Below are positions 40,576 through 50,400 of a stretch of 64,000 nt of DNA, one piece after another. This DNA is from Saccharospirillum sp965652395 (GTDB lineage: Bacteria > Pseudomonadota > Gammaproteobacteria > Pseudomonadales > Natronospirillaceae). Where the stretch lies: assembly GCA_965652395.1 (NCBI GenBank), contig CBFGUW010000010.1, positions 67,153 to 131,152 of the forward strand, given 5' to 3'. Under the pieces are notes generated by a model. That model had not been told where the DNA came from. It made no database searches and worked only from the letters and a program-made list of their open reading frames with translations. How positions within the stretch are numbered: position 1 is the first letter of the stretch; each line of letters opens with the position of its first letter. Both the position numbers and the translations under genes were made by a program.

Positions 40576-42254
40576 GGGGTCTCCCAGCCTGTTAATGGAT
40601 GCTGAACAAGGTCAAAACTGGTATTGGCCTTGTTGTGGTCGGAAAAGTGCTCAAAAAGTTTTTGAATTTCGTGTTCCTCCCAACTGTCGCGTGGCAGTTG
40701 ATTGGACTGTATAAGCTGACGTTTGATCAGGGCGTTGCTCAGCCCGGTGGCCAATGGCTCCCATCCTTGGTTGTGCCATGCCAGGCAGGAGGCGGCGGTT
40801 AACAACCCTGCGTAGCGACTGCTCAGTTCGTACAGTCGTTTGGGGGCGGTGGCTGTCAGCTCTGTAGGTTTTATTGCCCGTAAGTCGTCGAAGAACGAGA
40901 CCTTGGCCTTTTGTAATAGGCTAGCCAGCTCAAAATCTATTCCGGCCGGAGGCTGGTCGATTAGGGCGAGCACCGGGTCGGCCGCTGTGGGGCTGAGTCG
41001 CAATCTATCGAAATCCAGTGGATCGAGACGGGCATGGGGGTCGGTCAGCCCGGTCGGCAGATCGGCCATTTCTTTTTTTCTTGCCATCAGGTGCAGCAAT
41101 GGTAACAGCGTGAGTTGGCATGCGGGGCGACCCACGTGCGCAAAGCCGACGGGTTTGGTATCACGGAATAACTTCTGAAACAGACCATAGGGGCCTTCCC
41201 GGCGGTAAAAACTGGCGCCCAATAAGGTGGCAAGTCTATCCATCGCGCTGAGGAGCAAATGGGGCACGGCGATTTTTATGGCGGGTGCATAGAGGCATCC
41301 CATTTCCGGGATTGCCTGCAACGAGCGGGCGCCCAGTCGGCTGATGGAATCGATGAGCAGCGTGTCCAGGTAGGCCATTACCAGCTCAAAGCGAGTATTG
41401 GAAAATCCACTCAGACTTTTACCGTGCAAATGACGCTGTTGGCAAAACTGGAAGGCCAACCGCAAGGCGCTGTCCAGCGCACCGGCAAACATGCCGGGAA
41501 TCAATGAGCGGGTTACCTGGAACGATCTCATGGTGGTTTCGAGTGCTTGGCCCGGTGTTCCCAGGATAACAGAGTTCGGCACCTCGACCCGATCCAGTTC
41601 GAACCCGCCCAGTTGTATGCCTCTCATACCGACACTGCCGTGACGGTCAAGGTCGGTGAAGGCCCCTTGAGGCAACTGGTCTTTGAACAAGAGTAATTGT
41701 GAGTGGCTGCGGCTGCCGGGCCCATCGGAAATGCGTGCGAATATGACGGCGGCTTGGGCGCGTTTGATATTGGTGGTCACTTCTTTTCGGCCGCTCAATA
41801 TCAAACTATTCTCGGTCGGTTGGGCGTGGAATTCCACGGCCGCCAGATCGTTGCCATGGGCCGGTTCATAATAGGAACAGGCCAATTTCCCGTTGGCTTT
41901 AAGCAATTCCGCGATGGCTCTTTTCTGAGTGTCGGTACCGGCGGACCAGATATTACAGCAGGCGATAAATGCCGTACCGGAATAACCCAAACCAAGACAA
42001 GGGTCCCGACGATACAAGGCCCGGTACAAATCCATCAGATGGTCCATTTGTCCCCAGCCCCCACCCAGTTCGATTGGAACCAGGTTGGTGGCGAATTTCA
42101 ACCGGTCGAGCAAAGCTTCGCCCTCCAGCCAGCCGGTGCCTTGCTCATCGGCCGCAAGAACGGAAGCCTGCCAGTTTTGGTCGGGGTGGTCGGCAGTGAA
42201 AGCCTTAAATGCATTTTCCAACGTGGCGACGGTGAATGAAGGATGAGTAGTCAT
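40572..42254 (-). CDS. Acyl-CoA dehydrogenase-like protein (second of pair)
   Basis: The 560-residue protein has the acyl-CoA dehydrogenase fold: ACSYYEPAHGNDLAAVEFHA, SGRKEVTTNIKRAQAAVIFAR and GLFQKLFRDTKPVGFAHVG. The segment where the catalytic glutamate stands in fatty acyl-CoA dehydrogenases (usually YEGT) reads GFAHVG, so the base is missing. A C-terminal extension of about 150 residues is present. It follows the other dehydrogenase by one base and may form a mixed oligomer with it. Confidence 0.88.
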   Translation of the reverse strand: MTTHPSFTVATLENAFKAFTADHPDQNWQASVLAADEQGTGWLEGEALLDRLKFATNLVPIELGGGWGQMDHLMDLYRALYRRDPCLGLGYSGTAFIACCNIWSAGTDTQKRAIAELLKANGKLACSYYEPAHGNDLAAVEFHAQPTENSLILSGRKEVTTNIKRAQAAVIFARISDGPGSRSHSQLLLFKDQLPQGAFTDLDRHGSVGMRGIQLGGFELDRVEVPNSVILGTPGQALETTMRSFQVTRSLIPGMFAGALDSALRLAFQFCQQRHLHGKSLSGFSNTRFELVMAYLDTLLIDSISRLGARSLQAIPEMGCLYAPAIKIAVPHLLLSAMDRLATLLGASFYRREGPYGLFQKLFRDTKPVGFAHVGRPACQLTLLPLLHLMARKKEMADLPTGLTDPHARLDPLDFDRLRLSPTAADPVLALIDQPPAGIDFELASLLQKAKVSFFDDLRAIKPTELTATAPKRLYELSSRYAGLLTAASCLAWHNQGWEPLATGLSNALIKRQLIQSNQLPRDSWEEHEIQKLFEHFSDHNKANTSFDLVQHPLTGWETP

Positions 42255-42255
42255 T

Positions 42256-43914
42256 TCAGGCTCCTCCGTCGCTCAGTTGGCTTGCCAATTGTTCTTTGAG
42301 TTTGGTTTTCTCTTCGCTTACAGGATGGGCCAAGCCCATTTCTTTTTTAAGCTCGCTGTTGATACGGTTCAGGCAGACAGTCAGCCAGTTCGAGAAGCCA
42401 AATTCCTTCTGGTGCGTTTGCTTGTTCAAATAGGTATTCAGGCAGCAGGCACCCATGAAGACCCATTCGTAATTTTCGATAGCGTGGAGTGTGGAAAAGG
42501 GCACGTCCGGATGGTTCAACGGAGCTTCGCTCAAGCGGTTTATCACCCGGTCGGTCTCAATGAAAAAAGTATCCAGTTCCTGTTTCAGATTTTCGTCATC
42601 CAGCCCGGAGAGTGCAGTATCGATCAGTGACGGGATCGCTTGAACCAGGGAGCACCCCGTCCGTGACAACAGCGTCAGCCGGTCGAATGGAATGCCTTCC
42701 GAATCTTTTTCAGGCTGTGTCAACAGCGACAATCCAGCCGAGTCATAAGTGCCATCACGGTAGTTCCGCACCAGGGTATTGATATGAGGCACCAGAGACG
42801 CCCGGCTTACCAGTGTGCTGCCATCGAAGATCGGAACGATTTGATGATCTCGGATGCGCTTTTCGAACCGTTCGGAACCGGGCAGGTCGGTGACGAACCC
42901 TCGGGCGCCCATTTGCTCTTCCAGCACACTTAACTGTTGTGCAATACGGGAGGGAACAGCACCTTTACAAAGCGCGGACACCACCGAGAGTTCTTCAGGC
43001 ATGCAATCCGCAACGCGGGCGGCCGTCCAGGTGGTGGTTTCGCTGATCCAGCGGGTGATCAGGGCGTCGGCCAGGGTTTCCCGGACGGTATCGAGATCAA
43101 TCAGCGGGCGGCCGTATAACCGATGCTCCCGGGCGAACCGCATGACGGTGCCAAGGGCACCATCCAGCGCTCCCAAGGATAAACCGCAACAGGCAATGCG
43201 CGTCAGCTGCAGCGCTTTAAGGGTGATTTCCAGGCCAGAGCCAGGCTCGCCTACCAGTGCACTGGCCGGTACCTCAGCATCTTTCAGGCAAATACCGCTG
43301 ATGTCCGCGCCGCGAATGCCATGGGTTTGAATTTTGTCGACGGGGGCGAATTGCTCGGGTGCCAACGCCGTTTTATCGATCAGGAATAGGCTCAGATTTC
43401 GGCCACCCCGGTCATCGGACGTGCGGGCCAAGACAGTGATCGCCCGTCCCCGGGTGGCGTTGTTGATCAGCCATTTCTCGCCGTTGAGTCGCCAACCTGT
43501 CGGTGTAACGCTCGCCCGGGTTTGGGTGGACATCAGATCCGCGCCATGATCGCGTTCGGTTAATCCCCAGGCGAGCGCTTGTTGGTTATTAACCCAGTCA
43601 CAAACCAACGCCTTCTGCAATGTGCTGCCAGCCACCCAGGTGCATACGCTGCCCAGGAAAGTTTTACCGTGGGCGATGGCCAGTGTCAGGTCTAACCCGC
43701 CCAGGCACCGCCACAGCTCGGTTAGTTGAGTGAGTGAACCAAGTTTTCCGCCCTGCTGCACCGGAATATAAAAGCGTTGCAGACCCAGCTCCGCCAATTG
43801 GTTGAGGGCAGCCTCTGGGAAGGTTTCGTGCATACCGTCGATTTCGACGAGATTGCTCAGTGAAGCCAGCGCTTCGTTGATCTCGGTTATAACGGTTGGG
43901 GGTAGGCCATTCAT
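42256..43914 (-). CDS. Acyl-CoA dehydrogenase-like protein (first of pair)
   Basis: The 552-residue flavoprotein shows ALAWGLTERDHGADLMSTQT, NGEKWLINNATRGRAITVLA and QMGARGFVTDLPGSERFEKRIR as expected. At the catalytic-base position it has PIFDGST, an aspartate where glutamate is usual. A 150-residue C-terminal extension matches the partner gene. Placed between a fatty-acyl-AMP ligase and an ACP, it probably introduces a double bond into the carrier-bound chain. Its start overlaps the FAAL stop by 4 bases. Confidence 0.9.
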   Translation of the reverse strand: MNGLPPTVITEINEALASLSNLVEIDGMHETFPEAALNQLAELGLQRFYIPVQQGGKLGSLTQLTELWRCLGGLDLTLAIAHGKTFLGSVCTWVAGSTLQKALVCDWVNNQQALAWGLTERDHGADLMSTQTRASVTPTGWRLNGEKWLINNATRGRAITVLARTSDDRGGRNLSLFLIDKTALAPEQFAPVDKIQTHGIRGADISGICLKDAEVPASALVGEPGSGLEITLKALQLTRIACCGLSLGALDGALGTVMRFAREHRLYGRPLIDLDTVRETLADALITRWISETTTWTAARVADCMPEELSVVSALCKGAVPSRIAQQLSVLEEQMGARGFVTDLPGSERFEKRIRDHQIVPIFDGSTLVSRASLVPHINTLVRNYRDGTYDSAGLSLLTQPEKDSEGIPFDRLTLLSRTGCSLVQAIPSLIDTALSGLDDENLKQELDTFFIETDRVINRLSEAPLNHPDVPFSTLHAIENYEWVFMGACCLNTYLNKQTHQKEFGFSNWLTVCLNRINSELKKEMGLAHPVSEEKTKLKEQLASQLSDGGA

Positions 43915-45683
43915 GCGTCTGCGTTCACCTCACCTTTGTCCGACAGTTGCGGGGCAAACCGATCACATACCCATTGGTGCCGGGCTTTGAGCGTCTGTTG
44001 CAGAAAGCGTTCTTTTATTTTGGTGCGTTGTATTTTTCCGCTGGTGGTTCTATTGATATCGCCCGGATAAAGCAGCGCCACGGATGACACCGGTGCGCCC
44101 CATTCGCGATTGACCCAGAGCCGAATATTCTCAGACAGACTTTGTAAAGCCTCGGGCTCGTAAGTGCCCTGTAATTCGTGACAGATGCCAATGCTTTCCT
44201 GACTGTCCGCTTGCGGTAACCCGAACGCTGCCCCGAATTTTCCTCCCAATTCGGGGAACTGCCGGCGCAGGCTGTGTTCGATATCCTGAGGGTAGAGGTT
44301 CTTGCCGTTGACGATGATGACTTCCTTGCGTCGGCCGGTAATAAATAATTCGCCCTGCCATAAAAAACCAAGGTCTCCGGTACGCAGGAACGGCCCATCG
44401 CCGTTTGACAAATAGGCGTGGAATGTTTCCTTCGTTGCCTTGGAGTTATGCCAGTAACCCTGAGCCACGCTGCCGCCTTGAAGCCAGATTTCACCGATTT
44501 CACCTTCGGCCAGAGGATGAAGGTCGACCGGGTCGGCAATGCGCACGTCGAAGTCTCTGGCGAAGCCGCAACTGACTAGGGTTTGACTGAGGCTACTATC
44601 GGTTTCAGGTTGAATACGATGCGCCTGCAATGCTTCCCGGTTGGTATTGAACAGAGCGGGCGTGCGTGGTTCCGAGCCGGAGATAAACACAGTGCACTCC
44701 GCCATACCATAGCAGGGTTGCATGGCCGTGCCTGAAAAACCGGCGCTGGAGAAATAATCGCTGAAGGCTCGAATGGTATCGGCCTGAATCGGTTCCGAAC
44801 CGTTGATCAGATAGTGCAGGCAGGACAGATCCAGCTTCTCCAACTCGGCTTCCGGCACCCGCTTGCGGCAGAGGTCGAAAGCGAAATTTGGTGCGCAGCT
44901 GTGATTGATGCCAAATTGACTGATCATTTTCAACCAGAACAGGGGGCGTCGGAGAAACTGGTTGGGGGTCATCATGTAGCAGGTGCTGCCGAGGAACAGC
45001 GGTGGTAATACCTGCGCCATTAATCCCATATCGTGGTATTGCGGAATCCAACCGCCGAAGCGTGTGTGGTGGGCGTATCCCAACGTTCGTTGAAAACTGT
45101 TGGCATTGTGTCGAAGGTTGGCATGGGTCAGCACAACGCCTTTGGGGTTACCGGTCGAGCCGGAGGTGTACTGCAATAAAGCGATGTCTTCCGGTGAAAC
45201 ATTGGTGGTGTTTGCCACGACGTTTTGTCTTTCGACATTGATCGACACTTCGATCAGCGGCAGCGAATGGCCTTCAGACATGATCCATTGCTGCAGAACC
45301 CCAGCGTCGGCCGGAGCATGGCAAACGGCTGCCACTTCGGCGTCCTTGACAATGTTCGACAACCGCTGCCGTTGATGGTCGTATTGACTGGGCAAAGGCG
45401 TGGGTACAGCAATCATTTTCGCGTAACCGCATGCCAGAAAAGCAACCACGAAGTACTCACTGACCACGGTGGGCAGCAATATGCGGCTGCCACTTGGGTA
45501 GTTGTCCCGCAGCTGTGTTGCCAGTGTCAGCGCCGAGTGTCGAAGCACCGAATAGGTCAGCCTATGGTTGGCTGTGTCATCGGTGAGGCTGTTGATCATG
45601 ACCACCGCGTCTTTATCCGGTGTGGCGCGGCTGTGCAAATCCAGTGTGTCGACTAGAGTCAGGTGTTCCATTGTGTGTGACAT
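43911..45683 (-). CDS. Fatty-acyl-AMP ligase (FAAL)
   Basis: The 590-residue adenylating enzyme has LLQYTSGSTGNPKGVVLTH (ATP loop) and GGWIPQYHDMGLMAQVLPPLF, a signature of FAALs as opposed to acyl-CoA ligases, together with INGSEPIQADTIRAFSDYF and MQPCYGMAECTVFISG. FAALs activate a fatty acid as the acyl-AMP and load it on an ACP, here probably the one at 39705. It provides the starter for the NRPS. It lies 40 bases behind the second NRPS gene. Confidence 0.95.
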   Translation of the reverse strand: MSHTMEHLTLVDTLDLHSRATPDKDAVVMINSLTDDTANHRLTYSVLRHSALTLATQLRDNYPSGSRILLPTVVSEYFVVAFLACGYAKMIAVPTPLPSQYDHQRQRLSNIVKDAEVAAVCHAPADAGVLQQWIMSEGHSLPLIEVSINVERQNVVANTTNVSPEDIALLQYTSGSTGNPKGVVLTHANLRHNANSFQRTLGYAHHTRFGGWIPQYHDMGLMAQVLPPLFLGSTCYMMTPNQFLRRPLFWLKMISQFGINHSCAPNFAFDLCRKRVPEAELEKLDLSCLHYLINGSEPIQADTIRAFSDYFSSAGFSGTAMQPCYGMAECTVFISGSEPRTPALFNTNREALQAHRIQPETDSSLSQTLVSCGFARDFDVRIADPVDLHPLAEGEIGEIWLQGGSVAQGYWHNSKATKETFHAYLSNGDGPFLRTGDLGFLWQGELFITGRRKEVIIVNGKNLYPQDIEHSLRRQFPELGGKFGAAFGLPQADSQESIGICHELQGTYEPEALQSLSENIRLWVNREWGAPVSSVALLYPGDINRTTSGKIQRTKIKERFLQQTLKARHQWVCDRFAPQLSDKGEVNADA

Positions 45684-45723
45684 CCCATTGATTTTTTATA
45701 AGAGTTCCTTTGCGCCTTATTCG

Positions 45724-47400
45724 TCAGGCAGGACGATTTAAATAACCGATGTCGATAAAGTATGTCAGGTAGCGATCCATCAAGTGCTGGTCCAGAGGTT
45801 TGCATTCGATGCCGCTGCCGGCCAAGGCCGCTTTCAGTCGTTCATTTCGATAGATGGGGTAACTGCCTTCGTCACCTGCGTCCTTAGAGGGCGTTTCTTC
45901 GCCGAAGAGTGGGAAGAACTTGCTGAGGGCGTTGCCTTCTCCCGCTTCCATGCTGGCGGACAGCCGTTTGTACCATTGCTGATAAGACGTCGGCTCAATC
46001 TCGTAGCCAAATTCCCGTGCCATTCGCACAACCTCCCGCCAGTGAATGGCAGGGCTGTCTGTAATGTGAAAGATCTGGTTGCGATGTTGGCCCGAGAGCG
46101 CGATGTGGGCGATTGATTTGGCGCAGAAATCCACCGGTGAGATTTCGAGCATGACATCGAAATTCAACTCCGATTTGAGCTGAATACAGCTCTTGATGGC
46201 TGCATTGAGATAGGTGTCGGTCGAACAGGCGCCGTTGCTCTGCGCCCCGGTTATTTGACCCGGCCGATAGATGTTGTAGGGAATGCCTCGCTCCCCGGCA
46301 AGCGAGATCAACCGGTCCGAGACCCACTTGGTTTGGCGATAGCCGCCCACCAGCCCATCCGGTATTTCCAGGCGTTCCTCGGCGTATTCCGTCTCGCCCG
46401 GGTGACCCGGGAAGACGGACAATGAAGACACATAGTGGATGGGTTTGACCTGCGTTTTCCCCGCCAGCCTCAACACTTCCAGCGTACCCAGTACGTTGGT
46501 GGGCTTGAGTTGCCGGTAGGGCATTGCATAACTGGAAATGGCGGCGTTGTGAACGATCATTTCCACGTCGTTGCTCAAAGCGGAGTAGTCCGCATGGCTG
46601 ACACCCAGATAGGGCAGGCCGACGTCACCGGGAATGCCCTTGATACGTTCTTCATCGTCCGGTCTGCGCAGCCCGTATTGCTCCAGGTTGGCTAGTATGC
46701 GTTGCAAGGCGTCGGCTTCATGGGCCGCGCGCACGATCACCCAAAGCTGAGCGCGGCTGCGGTCGATAAACTCGCGTAGCAGAAACGCGCCGGTATAGCC
46801 GGTTCCCCCGGTGAGAAGAATATTCTGGAAGTGCTCCGTTATGGCGGGTCGGGCATCGGGTTCGGCACCGATGTCTTCCGGTAACAGGGCTTCGGTCAGT
46901 AATTCTTCATCGGTCAGGTTTTGCAGGCCGCCCACCACTTTGATTGTTTTCTTGCCAGCGACATGAGCGGTAAGAGAGGCGATGGTGGGTACCTTGAATA
47001 CCTTACGCAGGCTGATGGGCACATCGAACAGCTTCCGTACCCTGGCGATCATTTGCACGACCGAGATCGAGTCGCCCCCCAGATCGAAAAAACTGTCCTC
47101 GATACCGACCTCATCCAGTGACAACAGGTCTTTCCAGATTTGGGCGATCTGTTTTTCCTCGGGCGTTGTCGGTGCTTTTCGTTCCGATTTTCCGGTTTCT
47201 ACCTGCAACGGCTTCGGCAAGGATTTTCGATCCACTTTGCCGTTGGGTAGTTTTGGCAGGTTATCCATCACGATAAACCGACTCGGAATCATCACCTCGG
47301 GCAGATGTTCCCTGCAGAACTCTCTCAGTTCACCGGTGAGTAGACGCTCCACCGAGTCGATATTGGGGTCGTTGATATAGCTCTGTGTCTGTTGGCTCAT
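45724..47400 (-). CDS. NRPS subunit 2: A-domain C-terminus, PCP, terminal reductase
   Basis: The 558-residue protein begins with the last 60 residues of an adenylation domain (LPEVMIPSRFIVMDNLPKLP then the A10 motif NGKVDR with Lys55). A PCP follows at about 75-150 (FFDLGGDSISVVQM, Ser111), then an NAD(P)-binding thioester reductase from about 190 (LLTGGTGYTGAFLLREF at 195-211, YRQTK as catalytic Tyr-Lys). The reductase should release the peptide as an aldehyde or alcohol. The A-domain fragment completes the glycine A domain of the upstream protein, with which it overlaps by ATGA. GGAG lies 8 bases before its ATG, so it is a true separate start. Confidence 0.93.
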   Translation of the reverse strand: MSQQTQSYINDPNIDSVERLLTGELREFCREHLPEVMIPSRFIVMDNLPKLPNGKVDRKSLPKPLQVETGKSERKAPTTPEEKQIAQIWKDLLSLDEVGIEDSFFDLGGDSISVVQMIARVRKLFDVPISLRKVFKVPTIASLTAHVAGKKTIKVVGGLQNLTDEELLTEALLPEDIGAEPDARPAITEHFQNILLTGGTGYTGAFLLREFIDRSRAQLWVIVRAAHEADALQRILANLEQYGLRRPDDEERIKGIPGDVGLPYLGVSHADYSALSNDVEMIVHNAAISSYAMPYRQLKPTNVLGTLEVLRLAGKTQVKPIHYVSSLSVFPGHPGETEYAEERLEIPDGLVGGYRQTKWVSDRLISLAGERGIPYNIYRPGQITGAQSNGACSTDTYLNAAIKSCIQLKSELNFDVMLEISPVDFCAKSIAHIALSGQHRNQIFHITDSPAIHWREVVRMAREFGYEIEPTSYQQWYKRLSASMEAGEGNALSKFFPLFGEETPSKDAGDEGSYPIYRNERLKAALAGSGIECKPLDQHLMDRYLTYFIDIGYLNRPA

Positions 47401-50400
47401 AGGGTGTTCTCCATCACACCGGATGCCTGTTGAGCATCACCGGTCGCCGGTTTTTTTCGGTTGTCTATCGTCAGTTCGAGGTCGAAACAGTTGAGCCCGC
47501 GATCGGGATGGATCAACAGGCGGACCTGGTATCCGAGGTGCTCAAACGACTGTGCCAGAGCTTCCGGGAGCATGGGTGTATCGCTCTGCAGTTCCCACAG
47601 GCGCTTTTCGATGTCCCATTTGGTGGCGGCCGGGTCCATGTCTCGTAACAGGGTTTCAATATGCCTGATGCGATCGAGGCGATGGTTGGGCAGGTTGCGA
47701 ACCACCCATTGTTCAGCTTGCGTTGTCTTAACCCGCTGGGCGATGTTTTCAAGCACCTGATTGGAGAGGGCCGATTCTTCGTTGGTCCACTCGGTTGGTG
47801 TTGATTTCTTGTTCCGATGACGGTGGATCACGGCGTCATAACGGAAGTCGTTCAACTCGTTGGCGGCATGTCCGCGTTTGAGTTCAAGCGTGATATCTTG
47901 AATGTCTTCGAGCGTCTTGTTGAGCTCCGCGAAATAGGCGGGTGACAGGCAGAGTTCCTTTTCCAGTTTCAGGTGGCGTTGTATCAGAGTGTTGATTTCG
48001 CCAACGGTAGTGAGCGGTCCGGCTTTTTCGAACTGAACCTGGGTATGGAAAAGCGCCAATTCATCGAGGCTTCGAATATCACCCAGGAACACCACTCCGG
48101 TATCGGTCAGCACCCGGCAGGCTTCGGTCAGCATGTCGGTGAGGTAACGCTCGCTTGGGAAATACTGAACCACGGAGTTCACCAATACCAGATCGGCTCC
48201 GGCGTCGGGCAGTTGCCGTAATGCGAGCGCATCGCCCTGAATCAATTGAAGGTGCCTGCCCTCCGCCAACGCCGAAGCGGCGGCGATCTTTGATGCCCGC
48301 AGTGCCTCTTCCGATAAATCAATGCCGGTGTAGTGTTCGCACTGGTGAATCAGGCGTCTTAGGTATAAACCCATACCCACGCCGACATCGATGATTTTTT
48401 TGGGATGGTAGGCCTCGACTTTGCGTAACGCCTGATCCAGCCATTCCTCCATTTCCTCGACAGGGATAGGGTCGCCGGTGTAACTGCTTAGCCACCCTGC
48501 GAAATCCGCAGCACGACCAGCCGGGTCGGGCAGACTGTCCCGTCCGCGATAGGCGTTGTCCCACAGTTGACCCCAATGATTGACCCGCTCCAGGGTTTCG
48601 TCACTGTTGAGCGCGCGGCTGTCCGCTTCAACGTAAGCCAACAGCTCCTGGGCGCCCTGATCGTTGGCCTGTAATACAACGGCGACGCTGCGCAGTGCCT
48701 CATGACGGGAGAGTACACCCTCGATTTCATCGAGTTCGATGCGATGCCCCCTCAGTTTTACCTGGCGATCCACGCGGCCCAGAAACAGCAGTTCGCCGGT
48801 ATGCAGCCAACACACCCGGTCGCCGGTGCGGTAATAGAGTTGACCATCATCGAGTACTTGGAACCGCTCGGCGGTCAGATCCGGCCGTTGCCAGTAACCA
48901 GCGCAGACCCCGTCACCGCCAATCCACAACTCACCGGGTACGCCGATGGGGGTTGTCTGCCCGGCGGTGTTCAATACCTTTATTTTGGTATTGGCGATAG
49001 GGCGGCCAATCGGGATGCGGTTATTGATCAGGCTGTCGGCGGTGACTTGATGAACGCTGGACCAGATGGTCGTCTCGGTCGGGCCGTACATATTGAATAC
49101 CCGGCCCGGTAGCCGTTCGTTCAATTGAGTGGCGAGCCCCGCCGGGAAGGGTTCTCCGCCAATCAACACTCTGTTGAGGCCACCCATGGCGTCTACCAGT
49201 GCCGGGTCCGACATGGCGGCTGTCATAAAGGACGGCGTGCTTTGCATCAGCGTCACCCGATGCTCGCGAATCAGTCGCTCGCAGCTGTAGAGCGCTTGCC
49301 GGTGCTCACGCTCGTGTTGCAGGCGCAGATTATTGATCGAGGCGAGCCCGGTCAGGGTATCTTCATTGGAAATTCCGAAATCAATCAGGCTGGCGATTTC
49401 ATCCACGCCCGCGCTTTGCAGTTGTTGCAGCAAGGGGGCGACACTGTCCGGGCTGCCGAACAGGCCTGAGGTTTCAAAGTAACGATCGACCGCGAGATCC
49501 AGAATGGACTCCATATCGTCGCTGTCCATCGCCTCTGGAAAATCGATGCCCATGCTGGCTGTCAGTTGACGCAACAAACCGGCGGATGTTCGCAGATATT
49601 CGCGGAACGGCTCCTTGGCGATAGTCTTGGCCTGCTGTTCGTTCGGTAACAGGAAGGTGTGAACCATTAAGCTGACATGACCTTCGCCTTCATGACCGGC
49701 GGCTTTCCAGGCGGTTCGATAGGCAGCGATTTTGTCCGTCAGTTCCTGGGTGTCCTGCCCCAGCAAATGGGTCAGTACGTTCAAGCCGTAAGTACCCGCC
49801 ATTTCAAAGGTGGATACCGCACCGGCAGAGGTCAACCAGATGGGAAGTTCGGTGCGTACAGGGCGGGGATAAATGGAGAGTTCCACTGTTTTCCCGTCGC
49901 CGTTGACTCGGGGCAGACTGTCACCACTCCAAAGGGTGCGAAGCTGTTTGAGTTTTTCCAGCATCACGGTTTTGCGGTTGGCGTAATTTTCCGGCGCGAG
50001 TGCAAAATCGTTGCTGTTCCAACCGGAGGCGAATGCCAGGCCGACACGGCCTTGTGACAGGTTGTCGACCAGCGCCCATTCCTCGGCCATGCGAATGCTG
50101 TCGTGCAAGGGTGCCACTACGCTGCCGCTGCGCAGCTCGATATGGTGGGTGATGCTGGCCAAAGCGGCGGAGAGTACCGATGGGTTGGGGTATAGCCCGC
50201 CGAACTCGTGGAAATGGCGCTCCGGTGTCCAGATCGCTTTGAAATGATGGCTGTCGGCGAAACGGGCGGCATCCATAACCAGTTGATAGGCTTCGTGTCG
50301 GCTGTCCATGCCACTGGCCGCTCCGAAAAAGAACAGACTGAAATCCAAGGGTCGCCCCTGGTTTTCAGTTTGCTGGTCGGAAAGGTGTTGGATCTGGTTT

